Source: Pseudomonas sp. Irchel s3h17
Lineage (GTDB): Bacteria > Pseudomonadota > Gammaproteobacteria > Pseudomonadales > Pseudomonadaceae
Length of the DNA stretch: 64,000 nucleotides
Assembly: GCF_900187505.1 (NCBI RefSeq)
Contig: NZ_FYDL01000001.1
Location: 62,001 to 126,000, forward strand
Direction: 5' to 3'
Shown: positions 52,814-63,446 of the stretch, in pieces
How the letters are laid out: every line of letters begins with the position of its first letter
How positions within the stretch are numbered: the first letter of the stretch is position 1
Made by a program: the position numbers and the translations under genes
Notes under the pieces: model-generated
Seen by the model: the letters and a program-made list of their open reading frames with translations, nothing else
Told to the model about the DNA's origin: nothing
The model's database searches: none

Positions 52814-54505
52814 TTACGCAAATACGATCCCCGCGCCTGACAGGTTGTCCAGGCCAACGCCCACCAGCGTTACCGCGTAGTCGCCGACCTTGAGCAGCGT
52901 GTCGCTGCCCGATTGCGAGACATGCTGGCTGTAGTCGTAGCCCTGCCCCGCGCCCTGCACGCCCATGAACACCAGCGTGTCGCCGCCCTGGTAACCGTTG
53001 ATGGCGTCGAAGCCGAACGCACCGCTGAACAGGTAGGTGTTGTTGGCGCCACTGGCCGACATGACGTCATTGCCCTCGCCGCCGACGAAGGTCACCTGCT
53101 GCTTGTCGCTTTGCAGGTGGTCGTTGCCCGACAGACCGAACAGCCAGTCGCCGTCGGCGCTGGCCACCAGCGAATTAGCGTAGGCATCACCCTCGAACGA
53201 GTGGTTGTAAGCGATCAGGCCGGTGTCACTGAGCAAGCCCCGGTCGGTGACGTTGTAGCTGACGTCCTTGTTGAACAGCCCCCACAGGGCGCCGGACTCC
53301 TTGCTTACCAGCGCGTCGATGTCCCGGGTCAGGCTGATGCCGCCGTAGCTGTCGCGCAGGTACAAGGTGCCATCGCCGTCATGGGCCAGGTTGAAGTTCT
53401 GCAGGGGCTGTTGCAGTTCCAGCAGGTTGTGCCCCTGGCCACCGAGCAGGATGTTGTAGCCACCACCATCACGGAAGCTGTCGTTGCCGTCGCGTCCTTC
53501 CAGGAAGTCATTGCCCTTGCCGCCACGCAACAGGTCGTTGCTGTCGGTACCGATGATGAAGGTGCTGCCGGTGTGGGCTTCACCACTGCGGCCCAGGTCT
53601 TCGATCCAGGTGCTGCCACGGACGCTCTCGGACAGGGTCGAGACGAAGATCGTCGAGTCCTTGTGGGTGAGGTCGTAGAACGCCGAGTCGATCACCCGGT
53701 TGAGGCCATCGGCATAGCCCAGTGAACCGTGGGCCGCCCAGTGTGACGGGTTGGCGATGCTGAACGGGGTCATCTGGGTGGAGGCGTAATGGTCGTTGAA
53801 GTTGACCAGGTTATTGGTCGCCGACGCCTGGGGCTGGTCGTGCTTGTACAGCGACGAAGCGGTGAAGGTGGTGCCATCCAGTACACGGAACACCGGGTCG
53901 TTTTCATAGCCGATGTTCAGCACCTGGGTACCGGGCGAGCTTTGGGTCGGCGAGGCAAAGGACACATAGTTGGCGTCCTCGTAGAAGCCGCCCCAATGGT
54001 CACGGCTCAGCTCGGCGACACTGTTGACGCCCAGGCCGCCCAGGCTGTGGCCGCTGATCAGCACGTCCCTGGCACTGAGGCCCTGGCTGGTGGCGAACGC
54101 GGCAACGTCCTTGAGCAAGGTGTCGAACGCACTCTTGGCGTAGTTCTTCGCGTAATCCGTGGGCCCGACGGCCGCCAGCAGGTTGTTCTGCATGTCGCCG
54201 TAGGTGTCGCTGTACCCCAGGCCGCCGGTGCCGCGAAACGCAATGCCCAGGCCGAGCAGCTTGCCCGCCCCGTCGTACCTGGCCAGCACCTCGGCTTCGG
54301 CGCTGGTGAAACCGGGCTGCTCGCCAAAGAACGTACCCTGGGCACCCACGGTGCCCTGGTAACCCAATTGCCCGGCCGTGACCGGCGTCCAGCCGGACGC
54401 CAGCGGCTGGCCGGTCGGCGTGTAGGCATAGAGGGTCAAGGCGATGGCGTCGCTGTACAGCGCCCTGGCCTCGCCGCTGAAGTTCCTGTAATCAAAAACA
54501 CCCAT
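52814..54505 (-). CDS. RTX lipase / polyurethanase, 563 residues (PueB type)
   Basis: A second family I.3 lipase, paralogous to the downstream one. The triad is Ser154 (ISGHSLGG), Asp203 and His259 by alignment. It lacks about 50 residues present near positions 31-80 of the longer paralogue, in the lid/cap region. Its glycine-rich repeats are fewer and more degenerate (GTDSNDLLRGGKGNDFLEG), but the C-terminal VTLVGV secretion tail is kept. No signal peptide. Substrate range probably differs from the longer enzyme. Confidence 0.9.
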   Translation of the reverse strand: MGVFDYRNFSGEARALYSDAIALTLYAYTPTGQPLASGWTPVTAGQLGYQGTVGAQGTFFGEQPGFTSAEAEVLARYDGAGKLLGLGIAFRGTGGLGYSDTYGDMQNNLLAAVGPTDYAKNYAKSAFDTLLKDVAAFATSQGLSARDVLISGHSLGGLGVNSVAELSRDHWGGFYEDANYVSFASPTQSSPGTQVLNIGYENDPVFRVLDGTTFTASSLYKHDQPQASATNNLVNFNDHYASTQMTPFSIANPSHWAAHGSLGYADGLNRVIDSAFYDLTHKDSTIFVSTLSESVRGSTWIEDLGRSGEAHTGSTFIIGTDSNDLLRGGKGNDFLEGRDGNDSFRDGGGYNILLGGQGHNLLELQQPLQNFNLAHDGDGTLYLRDSYGGISLTRDIDALVSKESGALWGLFNKDVSYNVTDRGLLSDTGLIAYNHSFEGDAYANSLVASADGDWLFGLSGNDHLQSDKQQVTFVGGEGNDVMSASGANNTYLFSGAFGFDAINGYQGGDTLVFMGVQGAGQGYDYSQHVSQSGSDTLLKVGDYAVTLVGVGLDNLSGAGIVFA

Positions 54506-54562
54506 GGTCTTGCCTCTTGGTCAGTGCGGGGGCGTGTTGCGGTTGTGCGCGTGAGGCGGCCA

Positions 54563-57500
54563 TCAGAATTGCCAGTCGAGGGTCAGCCCCACGCCGTGGG
54601 TCTTGTCGTTGGAGCCCAGCAGGCCGTTGTAGTCCAGGTTCAGGCTGACATCCCGCGCCAGCGCCAGGCCGGCGCGCACACCCACCACCGCGGCGTTGCG
54701 GTCCATGGACACGCTCTGCACGCTGAACGGCGTACCGCCACCGTTGGCAAAGGCCAGGTTCTCTTCGCTGTGGATGTTGCTCAGGTTGTGCTGCCAGCCC
54801 AGGGTCCCGGACAGGTCCAGTGACTGCTGCGCGCTGAGGGCCACGCGCTGGCTGGCGCGCAGGCCGAGGGTGGAGAGCACGGCATCGCGGTTATCGTCGC
54901 CGCCCTTGAGCGCTGCCGCCCCGCCTTTCTCGGTGAAGCTGTCACTGCCCACGTGCACATAGGCCAGGTTGGCGAAAGGTTCCAGGGCCATCGGTTGCAG
55001 GTCCAGGCGGTAGGCGGCTTCGGTGAACACCTGGCTGGTTTGCGCATCGCGCTTGGTTTTCTGCTTGGCGCTGACGTCGCCGAACTGCAGTTCCCGCTGG
55101 CTGTCGATGCGGTGCCAGCTGTGGGCGCCACCGACGCTCAGGCGCCATGCGTCGAGCTGATGCCCGGCGTACAGCCCCAAGTGATAACTGTCGACCGAAG
55201 CCGAGGAATGGGTACCGTCGCCCATGCTCAACGAACTGTCGCTGTAACCGGTGACGAAGCCCAGGCGGGTGTTTTCGGCGATCAAGCCGTCCACGCCGGC
55301 CAGCAGGCCGCCAATGGAATGGGTGTAGTTGGCATCACCCTGGTCGCCGTCGGTCTTGCCCCAGGCACCGAGCACTTTGACCCAGCCGTTGTTGTCGTCG
55401 CTACCGGGGGTGGCAGCGTCATACAGACCGTGATCGCGCAAGCGCTCACCCACGGCATCGCGCAGGTAGCGCGAGTCGTTGACCAGCAAGGTGCCGATGG
55501 CCGGATGGATTTCCCCGGACAGTTGCTGGAACGCTTGCTGCGCGCTGGCGGCGTCCGGCGACAGCAGCACGGTTTCATACAGCGCATTGCCCGCCCCCAG
55601 TTGCTCGGTGGCCGCGGCGACCGAACGCTGGTTCGGGGTCTGGCCGACGCTGGCGAAGCTGTTGCCATTGCGCCCGACTTCCAGTTGCACGGCGGTCGCC
55701 GAGTAGTCGAGGGTGCCGCCGAGGAACGCGTAGTTGGGCAACACCGCGCCGAACTGGCCCTGGATACCGCCAGCCGCTTGCAGGATGTTGTACTGGGTAC
55801 CCAGCAGGCTGCGGACCTGGGTGGTACTGAGCAGGGTTGGACTGTTTTCCAGGGACAGGCTGACGGTCGCGCCCTGAACGGTGGCCTGGCCACCGGCAAC
55901 GATGCGGTCGCTGCTCGTAGGTGAAACCTCCACGGCGTAGGTCGAACCCGGCGCGAAGGTGACATCGCCGGCCACGTTCAAGGTGCCGATGGAGTTGCCC
56001 GGCGCCACCGTGCCGCCGCTGTTCGCGCGCAGCGCGCCGACGCGCCCGGAACCGCCGAGGATGCCGCTGTCGTTGACGGTCACCGTCGAATCCAGCGCAC
56101 CATTGATCGCCAGGCGCCCCTGGTTGACCAGGGTCGGGCCGCTGTAGGTGTTGTTGCCAGTGAGCACCAGCGTGCCGATGCCCTGCTTGGTCAAGCCGCC
56201 GTGACCGGCAATGTCGTTGCCCCAGACATCCAGGCCACAACTGAGGTCAGTGCACAGCCGTTGCGTGGGTTTGCCGGCATCGATGACCGCGCCGATGCCC
56301 GGCAGGTCGGCGACAAACTGGCCGTTGCCATAGGCACCCTCTACGCGAAATTCCTGCGGGATATCGGCGTCGGCGACGAACATGCCGGGGCCGTCGATGC
56401 CCTTGCGCAGGTTGATCATGCCCCAGCCGTACAGCGAGTCGATGCCCGGTGTGCCCATGTCGGTGGCGGTGGTTTTCAGCACGCCGGCGACCTGCGCACC
56501 GGTCATGTACGGGAAGCGCTCCATCAACACCGCCGCAGCACCCGCCACGTGGGGCGCGGCCATCGAGGTGCCACTCTTGTTGGCGTAATCCATGGTCAGG
56601 TTATCGGCGTTGGTACCGCCAATCACCGCGCTGTAAATGCGACTGCCCGGAGCCGACACGCAGAAACCCGCGGTGTAGCCGCAACGCGAGGAGAAGGCGC
56701 TGATGGTGTACGGGTCGGCGCTGGCGAGGTCCGGATTCTTTTGCAACGCGGCGACGGTAACCCAGTTGGCGGCGATGTCCGGGACGAAATAGCCGAGGCC
56801 GGCGATGGCATCCGGGTTGTTGAGGTTGTAGTCGTTGCCGGCGGCGAAAATAGTCACGATGCCGCTGCGGGCGGCATCGATGGCGCCACGGTAGGCACCG
56901 CCCTGTTTGGTGTCGAGCAAGGGCTGGATCTGGTCGAACTGGAGTTGGGCGTCGCTCACCGTGAAGTGCGGGAATGCCGGGTCGCGCCCCCCCTGGTCAA
57001 AGCGGTCGGTGATGCCGATGCCCCAACTGTTGTTGATGATCCGTGCGCCACTGTCGCGCAGGGCGTCCCAACCGGCCTTGTACACCGCGCCGTCGTTGCC
57101 CAGGATGATGCCGTCTTCCGGGCCCGGATCGCCATTGTCGGCGCTGATGATTTGCGCATTGAACGCCACGCCGTGCATCGGGTTGCCGTCGCGGCTGCCG
57201 GCGGCGATCCCGCCGACGTGGGTGCCGTGGGAACCGAGCTTGCCGTCCGAACCCACCGACGGCGACCCGTCATACACAAAGGCATCGCCGGCTTTGACCG
57301 GGATGTACGGGTCGGTGTACTCGCGAATGCCGCGAGTGACCAGGGTGATCACTTTGTCCGCGCCGGAAAACTCCGGGTGCGGGGCGTACACCGGCTGGTC
57401 GAAGATCCCCAGTTTCACCCCCTTGCCGGTGTAGCCAGCGGCGTAGGCATCCTGGGCATTGATCGCCCCCAGGCCCCATTCGGCATTGAACTCGGCGCTG

Positions 57501-57646
57501 CGCCAGCTGTTGGCATCGCCGACCCTGCCGGCTTCCTCATAGGGCGCGGCCTGGGCGGTTCCCAGGGTCGCCAGCGCACAGAGCAAGGCGCGGTTTAGGG
57601 TTTTCAGGGTGAATATTGCGTTTGCTTGAACCGGTTGCACGTCCAT
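54563..57646 (-). CDS. prtB: Autotransporter subtilase (S8 protease), PrtB
   Basis: A 1027-residue type V secreted protease. A signal peptide (to about residue 34) precedes an S8 domain with Asp83, His143 (GSHGTHVGG) and Ser361 (GTSMAAPHVAG), then a beta-helical passenger with PATR-type repeats (TYSGPTLVNQGRLAINGAL) and a C-terminal 12-strand autotransporter barrel ending in WQF. It is a tandem homologue of the next gene upstream; their linker and barrel are much closer than their protease domains. It sits in the apr-prt-lipase locus of fluorescens-group species. Confidence 0.9.
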   Translation of the reverse strand: MDVQPVQANAIFTLKTLNRALLCALATLGTAQAAPYEEAGRVGDANSWRSAEFNAEWGLGAINAQDAYAAGYTGKGVKLGIFDQPVYAPHPEFSGADKVITLVTRGIREYTDPYIPVKAGDAFVYDGSPSVGSDGKLGSHGTHVGGIAAGSRDGNPMHGVAFNAQIISADNGDPGPEDGIILGNDGAVYKAGWDALRDSGARIINNSWGIGITDRFDQGGRDPAFPHFTVSDAQLQFDQIQPLLDTKQGGAYRGAIDAARSGIVTIFAAGNDYNLNNPDAIAGLGYFVPDIAANWVTVAALQKNPDLASADPYTISAFSSRCGYTAGFCVSAPGSRIYSAVIGGTNADNLTMDYANKSGTSMAAPHVAGAAAVLMERFPYMTGAQVAGVLKTTATDMGTPGIDSLYGWGMINLRKGIDGPGMFVADADIPQEFRVEGAYGNGQFVADLPGIGAVIDAGKPTQRLCTDLSCGLDVWGNDIAGHGGLTKQGIGTLVLTGNNTYSGPTLVNQGRLAINGALDSTVTVNDSGILGGSGRVGALRANSGGTVAPGNSIGTLNVAGDVTFAPGSTYAVEVSPTSSDRIVAGGQATVQGATVSLSLENSPTLLSTTQVRSLLGTQYNILQAAGGIQGQFGAVLPNYAFLGGTLDYSATAVQLEVGRNGNSFASVGQTPNQRSVAAATEQLGAGNALYETVLLSPDAASAQQAFQQLSGEIHPAIGTLLVNDSRYLRDAVGERLRDHGLYDAATPGSDDNNGWVKVLGAWGKTDGDQGDANYTHSIGGLLAGVDGLIAENTRLGFVTGYSDSSLSMGDGTHSSASVDSYHLGLYAGHQLDAWRLSVGGAHSWHRIDSQRELQFGDVSAKQKTKRDAQTSQVFTEAAYRLDLQPMALEPFANLAYVHVGSDSFTEKGGAAALKGGDDNRDAVLSTLGLRASQRVALSAQQSLDLSGTLGWQHNLSNIHSEENLAFANGGGTPFSVQSVSMDRNAAVVGVRAGLALARDVSLNLDYNGLLGSNDKTHGVGLTLDWQF

Positions 57647-57719
57647 CCAGCCACCATCCTTAGTTGTTTTGCCGTTGTTGTTATTGCCCGACCGTTCCCG
57701 GCCGGGTGTACTGCCGGGG

Positions 57720-60680
57720 TCAGAACTGCCAGTTCAGGCTCAGCCCTACCCCATGACTGCTCTCGTCGCTGGCCAGGCGGCCGCTGTAATCGAGGTTCAA
57801 GCGCACGTCCCTGGCCAGCGCCAGCCCCGCCTGCACACCGACCAGGGCGGCATCGCGCGCCAAAGGCGTGCTTTCCACGGCGAACGTCGGACCACCGCTG
57901 GCGAACGCCAGGTGATCCTGCGAATCGGTGCCACTCAAGGTGTGCTGCCAACCGAGGGTGCCCGCCAGGTCGAGCGCCTGTTGACCGGACAGGTTGATGG
58001 TTTTCAGCGCGCGCACCCCCAGGGTGCCGAGCACCGCGTCCCGCGTGTCCTCGCCGCTTTGCAGCGCGGCGGCATCGCCTTTTTCGCTGAAGCCATCCGT
58101 ATCGAGGTGCACATAGGCCAGATGGGCGAAGGGTTCCAGCGCCAGCGGTTGCAGGTGCAGGCGATAGGCCGCTTCGGTGAATAGCTGGGTGGTGCCAGCA
58201 TCGACGGTGGCCTTCTGTTTCGCGCTGACGTCGCCGTAATGCAGGTCGCGCTTGATGTCCGCGCGGTGCCAGCTGTAGGCCCCGCCGAGGCTCAGGCGCA
58301 GCGCGCCCAGCTCACGCCCGGCGTAGGCGCCCAGGTGATAGCTGTCGACCTGCGCCCGGGAATGGGTGCCGCTGCCCAGGTTCAGCGAGCTGTCGCTATA
58401 CCCCGCCACCAACCCCAATCGCGTGTCCTCTGCCAGCACCCCGTCGACCCCGGCCAACAAACCGCCAATCGATGACGTCGACCCCGCGTGGTCATCGTGT
58501 GCGTCGCTCGTCCCCCAGGCGCCCAGTGCCTTGACCCAACCGTTGCTACCCGGCGCCTGATATTGCAAGCGCTCCGCCACCGCATCACGCAGGTAACGGC
58601 TGTCGTTGATCAGCAAGGTGTCGAGCGCCGGATAGATTTCTCCTGACAACTGCTGGAACGCCTGCTGCGCGGGTGCGGCCGACGGCGACAGTAAAAGGCT
58701 TTCGTAGACTGGGTTGCCCGTGCCCAGTTGCTCGACGGCAGCACCCACCGAACGTTGATTCGGGGTTTGCCCGACACTGGAGAACGACGTACCGTTGCGT
58801 TCGATCGCCAACTGCACGTCGCTCGCCGAGTAGTCGAGACTGCCGCCGATAAACAGGTAGTTGGGCAGCACCGCCCCGAACTGGCCTTGAACGCCGCCTG
58901 CCGCGTGCAGAATGTCATAGCGCTGTCCCAGCAGGCTGCGCACTTGAGTCGCGCTCAACAGTGTCGGGCTGTTTTCCAGCGCGAGACTGACCGTCGCGCC
59001 CTCGACCGTGGCCATCCCCGTTGCCACGATTCGGTCGCTGCCCGAAGGCGACACCTCCACGGCATAGGTCGAACCCGGTACCAGCGTCACGTCCCCATTC
59101 ACCTGCAAGGTCCCGATCGAATTGCCGGGGGCAACGGTGGCACCGCTGCGGGCCGTCAAGCCTCCAACGCGCCCGGACCCGCCAAGGGTGGCGCTGTCGT
59201 TGACTGTCACCGCTGAACTCAACGAGCCATTGACCGTCAGCAGGCCGCCATTGACGGAGGTTGCGCCGCGATAGGTGTTGTCCCCGGTCAACACCAACTG
59301 ACCGGCGCCGGACTTGATCAGGCTGCCGGCATACAGGCGTTGGGTGGCCGCGGCGGCGCGCGCCGTGCCCACGGCGTAGTCGGTCTGGTCCTGCTGGCTG
59401 GCGTCGCTCGCGATGCCGTGTTCCCAGCCCTTGTCCTTGAGGGTCTGTTGCCACGCGCTGCGCTCCGCGGCATCTTCCGCCTGACGCTGCAGCAAGGCCT
59501 TGTCGGAAATGTCATTACTCCACACATCGCGCTGACCGACGCCCAGGTTCGCGTCAAATTCGCCGAGCAGTTGCCCAGGCCCACGCATCGCCCGCGCCAG
59601 GTCGGGCACGCCCCAGCCCACCCGGTCGGTGGGCGCGTCGGTGATTGAGCCGTCGAGCTGAGTCGCGGTGGTCAGCAGCACGTGCAAGGCTTGCTGGTTG
59701 TTCATGTACGGATAGCGTTCCATCACCAGGGCCAGCGCGCCTGTCGCGTGAGGCGCGGCCATCGACGTGCCGTTGTAACTGGCGTATCCGCCACCGACGA
59801 TGGTGCTGTTGATCTTTGCGCCCGGGGTGCTGATGCACCAGTATTTGGCGATGCCGCACTGGTTGTATTTCTGCTGGTTGTTTTTATCCAGCCCCGACAC
59901 CGCCAGCCAGTGACCTTCCAGGTCCGGCTCGAAGTACGGCAGCGCCGAACGCACGCTGGCATTGGCATAACCGCTGTTGCCGGCGCTGAACACATTGATC
60001 ACCCCGCGCCGCGAGACATCGGCCGCGGCATCGATCCAGGTGTTGCGGTTCCAGTGCTGGGCATAGGCGGCATGCAGGCTTTCGAGCGTCTTATAGTCGA
60101 CGTCCTTGGGCTGGCTGCCCCAGCTGTTGTTGATCGCCCGCACGCCGGCATCGGCGAGGGCATCGTAGGCAGCCTTGAAGTAACGCGGGTCGGGGCCGGG
60201 ACCGAACAGGAAGCTGTCGTTCTGGTTGGTGTTGGCGACGTACACATCCGCGTTGAAAGCAACACCGTGCATGCCGACACCGTCACGGGCCGCGCCCATG
60301 GTGCCGGTGACATGAGTACCATGGGAGTCGTTGTTACTGTTGAGCACACCGCTGACACTGAATGGCGAGCCGCCGGCATCGATACCGTTGGCGACAATCG
60401 GGCGGAATCTCGCGGCCTCGGGATGGTTGGGGTCGAAGCCTGAGTCCATGGCGCCGATTTTCACCCCTTGACCGGTGATTCCCGTGGCGTAGGCCTGACT
60501 CGCCTGCATGCGCTCCAGCCCCCAGTCCTCCTGGTACTCCGGCGTGCGCCAACTGGCGGCATCCCGGGGTTGCCCCGGATCAAGATAAGCGGCCTGCACC
60601 GCCGCCGGGAGCGCTGCCATCAGCAGCAACGAACGGGCGGCCATGGGCCTTGCGCGGTAACGACGTACATCCGTGTTCAT
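57720..60680 (-). CDS. prtA: Autotransporter subtilase (S8 protease), PrtA
   Basis: A 986-residue protein with a signal peptide (to about residue 30), an S8 domain with Asp79, His123 (DSHGTHVTG) and Ser306 (YNGTSMAAPHATG), a beta-helical linker and a C-terminal beta barrel ending in NWQF. ATG 60680 was chosen because homologues and the signal peptide start there; the long frame to 60809 would overlap aprF. Exported through the outer membrane by its own barrel after Sec transport, unlike the type I substrates downstream. Confidence 0.9.
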   Translation of the reverse strand: MNTDVRRYRARPMAARSLLLMAALPAAVQAAYLDPGQPRDAASWRTPEYQEDWGLERMQASQAYATGITGQGVKIGAMDSGFDPNHPEAARFRPIVANGIDAGGSPFSVSGVLNSNNDSHGTHVTGTMGAARDGVGMHGVAFNADVYVANTNQNDSFLFGPGPDPRYFKAAYDALADAGVRAINNSWGSQPKDVDYKTLESLHAAYAQHWNRNTWIDAAADVSRRGVINVFSAGNSGYANASVRSALPYFEPDLEGHWLAVSGLDKNNQQKYNQCGIAKYWCISTPGAKINSTIVGGGYASYNGTSMAAPHATGALALVMERYPYMNNQQALHVLLTTATQLDGSITDAPTDRVGWGVPDLARAMRGPGQLLGEFDANLGVGQRDVWSNDISDKALLQRQAEDAAERSAWQQTLKDKGWEHGIASDASQQDQTDYAVGTARAAAATQRLYAGSLIKSGAGQLVLTGDNTYRGATSVNGGLLTVNGSLSSAVTVNDSATLGGSGRVGGLTARSGATVAPGNSIGTLQVNGDVTLVPGSTYAVEVSPSGSDRIVATGMATVEGATVSLALENSPTLLSATQVRSLLGQRYDILHAAGGVQGQFGAVLPNYLFIGGSLDYSASDVQLAIERNGTSFSSVGQTPNQRSVGAAVEQLGTGNPVYESLLLSPSAAPAQQAFQQLSGEIYPALDTLLINDSRYLRDAVAERLQYQAPGSNGWVKALGAWGTSDAHDDHAGSTSSIGGLLAGVDGVLAEDTRLGLVAGYSDSSLNLGSGTHSRAQVDSYHLGAYAGRELGALRLSLGGAYSWHRADIKRDLHYGDVSAKQKATVDAGTTQLFTEAAYRLHLQPLALEPFAHLAYVHLDTDGFSEKGDAAALQSGEDTRDAVLGTLGVRALKTINLSGQQALDLAGTLGWQHTLSGTDSQDHLAFASGGPTFAVESTPLARDAALVGVQAGLALARDVRLNLDYSGRLASDESSHGVGLSLNWQF

Positions 60681-60741
60681 AAATACTCGCTTTTCTGCCG
60701 TTGTTATTGTCGGGGTCCCCTGCTGCGGGGCGATGCGCTCT

Positions 60742-62106
60742 TCAGCGGGTTGTCGTACGCGGACCGAAGGCCTCGTCCACTTTCGCCAGGTCCGCTTCAC
60801 CCAGGACACCGGCGTAGTAACGCAACCGGGTCCAGGCCATCAAATAGTCGTAACGAGCCTGGGCCAGGTCGCGGCGGGTGCTGAAGAGCTGTTGTTCGGC
60901 GTTCAACACGTCGAGGTTGACCCGTTCGCCGCCGAGGACGCTTTGCCGGGTCGACACCACCTGCGCCTGGGCCGAGGCCAGGGCCTTTTGATAAGCGCGC
61001 AGTTTGCTCACGCCCGACAGGCAGCCGGTGAACTGGCGACGCAGTTCGATCAGGGTTTCGCGGGTCTTGGCGTCCAGGTCGTATTCGGCCTGCTCCATGG
61101 AGCGGCTGGCCTGGCGGGTCGAGGCCGAGACCCCGCCACCGGCATACAGCGGCACGCTGATTTCAATGCCGACGGTGTTGGTGTCATAGCGCTGGTTGTA
61201 GGTGTTGCCGCTTTCCGACTCGTTCTGCCGCGCCGAGGCATAGGCGCTGATCCTGGGCAAGTGCCCCGAGCGATTGCGCTCCACTTCATAGCGCGCCACC
61301 TCGACCGCCTGGCGCTGGGAGGCCAGGTTCGGGTTGTTGCTCAGCGCCAGTTCGTGCCAGCTGTCGTAGTTGGCCGGTTGCAGGCTAAAGGACTGGAAGG
61401 ACTCGCCCAGGGGTTCCAGGTCGTTGATGTCGATGTCCGGGGTGCCGATCAACGCGCCCAGTTCACGCAACGAGGCGTCCTGCTCATCGCGCGCTTCGAT
61501 CTCTTCGGCAGTGGCCAACTCGTAGCGCGATTCCGCTTCAAGGATATCGGTGCGGGTGCCCTCGCCCTGGCGGAACAACTGCTCGTTCTGCTGGAACTGC
61601 TGTCCGAAGGCCTTTTTCTTCGCTTGCGCGATGTCGATCTGGTCCTGGGCAAACAGCGCCTGGGTGTAGAGCGTCAGTACTCGAACCAGCAGTTCCTGGC
61701 TCTTGCCACGAAAGTTTTCATCGGCAAACAACGACTGGGCCACGCCTTTGCGATAGGCCGCGTAGGCCTCGTAGTCCACCAGTGGCTGTTGCAGGGTGAA
61801 GGTCGAGCCATAGCTGTCGTAGTTACGATCATCAGTGCGATTGCGGCGGTTTTCGTCCAGGTAGGTGGCCTTGGAGTTGTTGCGGCCCTTGTTGTAGTTG
61901 TACGACAGTTTTGGCAACAGGCCGGCGCGACCGATGGTCCGGTTCTCCAGGCCCGCATCGCGTTCCTTGATGGCGCCGAGGAACACCGGATCATTGCGCA
62001 ACGCCTGTTCATACACCTCAAACGGCCCCATGGCCTGGGCCTGAGTACACACCAGCCACGCAATGGCGGCCCCGAGAATGGAAAGCTTGCTCATGCGACG
62101 GGACAT
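60742..62106 (-). CDS. aprF: TolC-family outer-membrane channel AprF
   Basis: A 454-residue outer-membrane efflux protein with a signal peptide (ending AQA near residue 25) and two long coiled-coil repeats typical of TolC. It completes the type I exporter with AprD and AprE, exporting RTX enzymes such as the lipases encoded here and the metalloprotease expected outside the window. It starts 2 bases after the aprE stop with GAGGA upstream. Confidence 0.9.
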   Translation of the reverse strand: MSRRMSKLSILGAAIAWLVCTQAQAMGPFEVYEQALRNDPVFLGAIKERDAGLENRTIGRAGLLPKLSYNYNKGRNNSKATYLDENRRNRTDDRNYDSYGSTFTLQQPLVDYEAYAAYRKGVAQSLFADENFRGKSQELLVRVLTLYTQALFAQDQIDIAQAKKKAFGQQFQQNEQLFRQGEGTRTDILEAESRYELATAEEIEARDEQDASLRELGALIGTPDIDINDLEPLGESFQSFSLQPANYDSWHELALSNNPNLASQRQAVEVARYEVERNRSGHLPRISAYASARQNESESGNTYNQRYDTNTVGIEISVPLYAGGGVSASTRQASRSMEQAEYDLDAKTRETLIELRRQFTGCLSGVSKLRAYQKALASAQAQVVSTRQSVLGGERVNLDVLNAEQQLFSTRRDLAQARYDYLMAWTRLRYYAGVLGEADLAKVDEAFGPRTTTR

Positions 62107-62108
62107 CC

Positions 62109-63446
62109 TTATTCCTCGGTCAATGCCGAACCTGCCCGGTCGAGCAGCGGTTTGAACAGGTAGTTGAGCAACGAGCGTTCACCGGTACGCACGAACATCT
62201 CCGCCGGCATGCCCGGCTTGATCACCAACCCGTTGAGTTTTTCCATAGCCACATCGCTGACGCTGCTGCGCAGTACGTAGTACGGCACGCCGGTTTTTTC
62301 ATCGATCATCTGGTCCGCCGAAATCAGGCTGACCTCGCCGGGAACCCGTGGGGTTTTGCTCTGGTTGAACGCGGTGAACAGGATGTCCACCGGCAGCTGG
62401 CTGCCGACCTTGTCGATCAGGTTGACCGGCAGGTGGCCTTCCACCTCCAGGCGGGTGCCTTGCGGCACGATCTCCAGCAAGGTGTCGCCGGGGCGGACCA
62501 CCGCGCCTTCGGTGTGCACCCCGAGGTTGACCGCGATGCCATCGGCCGGGGCGACGATTTCACTGTGCTGCAGGTCAAAGCCGGCGGAGGTCAGTTGCTG
62601 TTCCAGGGTCAGGCTCTTGAGCTGGGCTTCGGCCAACTGGCCGCGCACCTCTTTCTGGTACTCCTCGGCATGCTGTTGCAGCTTGAGGCGGGTCTCGACA
62701 ATACCCTGCTCCACCCGCCCGCTTTCACCGCTGTTTTGCGCCAGTTCCTGCTGCACCTGGGAGAGTTGGCGCTGGTATTCCATCAAGCGGTTGCGCGGGA
62801 TGTAGCCGTTGTCCGCCAAAGGCTGCAGGTTGGCCAATTGCTGGCGCAGGGATTCGGCCTGCGCCAGCAGGTCGGTGCGCGCCCGGCGCATCCCGGACAG
62901 TTGCGCGGTGGCGCCGTCGATGTTGGCGCGCAATCCGGCCTGTTCACGATCGAACGCTTCACGGCGGCTGCTGAACAGTTGCCGCTGGCCTTCCAGTACC
63001 AGCGCCAGGCGCGGGTCGGGGTCGTTGCTCAGTTGGGACGGAAAGCTCACCTGCTTGAGGTTGTCACGCTCACTCTGCCACCGCGCCAGGCTGGCCCAGG
63101 CCATGCGGTATTGGGCTTGCAGCGACTGCACGTCGGCCTCGACCTGGGTCTGGTCGAGCCGGAACAATGGCTGGCCCTGTTGCACCGCTTCGCCTTCACG
63201 CACCAGAATCCGCGTGACCACCCCGCCGCTCATCGACTGCACGGCCTTGCGTTTGCCGGACACCACCACCGTGCCCTGCACCGGGATCCCTTGATCCAGC
63301 GGTGCCAGGCTGGCCCACAAAAAGAAGCTGCCGGCCCCCACCACCGTCAGTATCCAGCCCATGCGGGCAAAAAAACCGGCCTCGCGCTCCGGGCGTTCCG
63401 GGGCGTCAGTGTGTTCGATGGTCATGTCGCGTTCCTTGCGGCTCAT
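62109..63446 (-). CDS. aprE: Type I secretion membrane-fusion protein AprE (HlyD family)
   Basis: A 445-residue inner-membrane adaptor: one transmembrane helix near 27-47, a barrel-sandwich segment ([16 protein letters not shown]), long coiled coil (about 95-275), then the HlyD C-terminal domain. It bridges AprD and AprF. Its ATG overlaps the aprD stop by 4 bases. Confidence 0.92.
   Translation of the reverse strand: MSRKERDMTIEHTDAPERPEREAGFFARMGWILTVVGAGSFFLWASLAPLDQGIPVQGTVVVSGKRKAVQSMSGGVVTRILVREGEAVQQGQPLFRLDQTQVEADVQSLQAQYRMAWASLARWQSERDNLKQVSFPSQLSNDPDPRLALVLEGQRQLFSSRREAFDREQAGLRANIDGATAQLSGMRRARTDLLAQAESLRQQLANLQPLADNGYIPRNRLMEYQRQLSQVQQELAQNSGESGRVEQGIVETRLKLQQHAEEYQKEVRGQLAEAQLKSLTLEQQLTSAGFDLQHSEIVAPADGIAVNLGVHTEGAVVRPGDTLLEIVPQGTRLEVEGHLPVNLIDKVGSQLPVDILFTAFNQSKTPRVPGEVSLISADQMIDEKTGVPYYVLRSSVSDVAMEKLNGLVIKPGMPAEMFVRTGERSLLNYLFKPLLDRAGSALTEE

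Noticed and set aside
60681..60809. Longer start for the PrtA frame
   Set aside because: It would add 43 basic residues before a good signal peptide and overlap aprF; ATG 60680 is the natural start.
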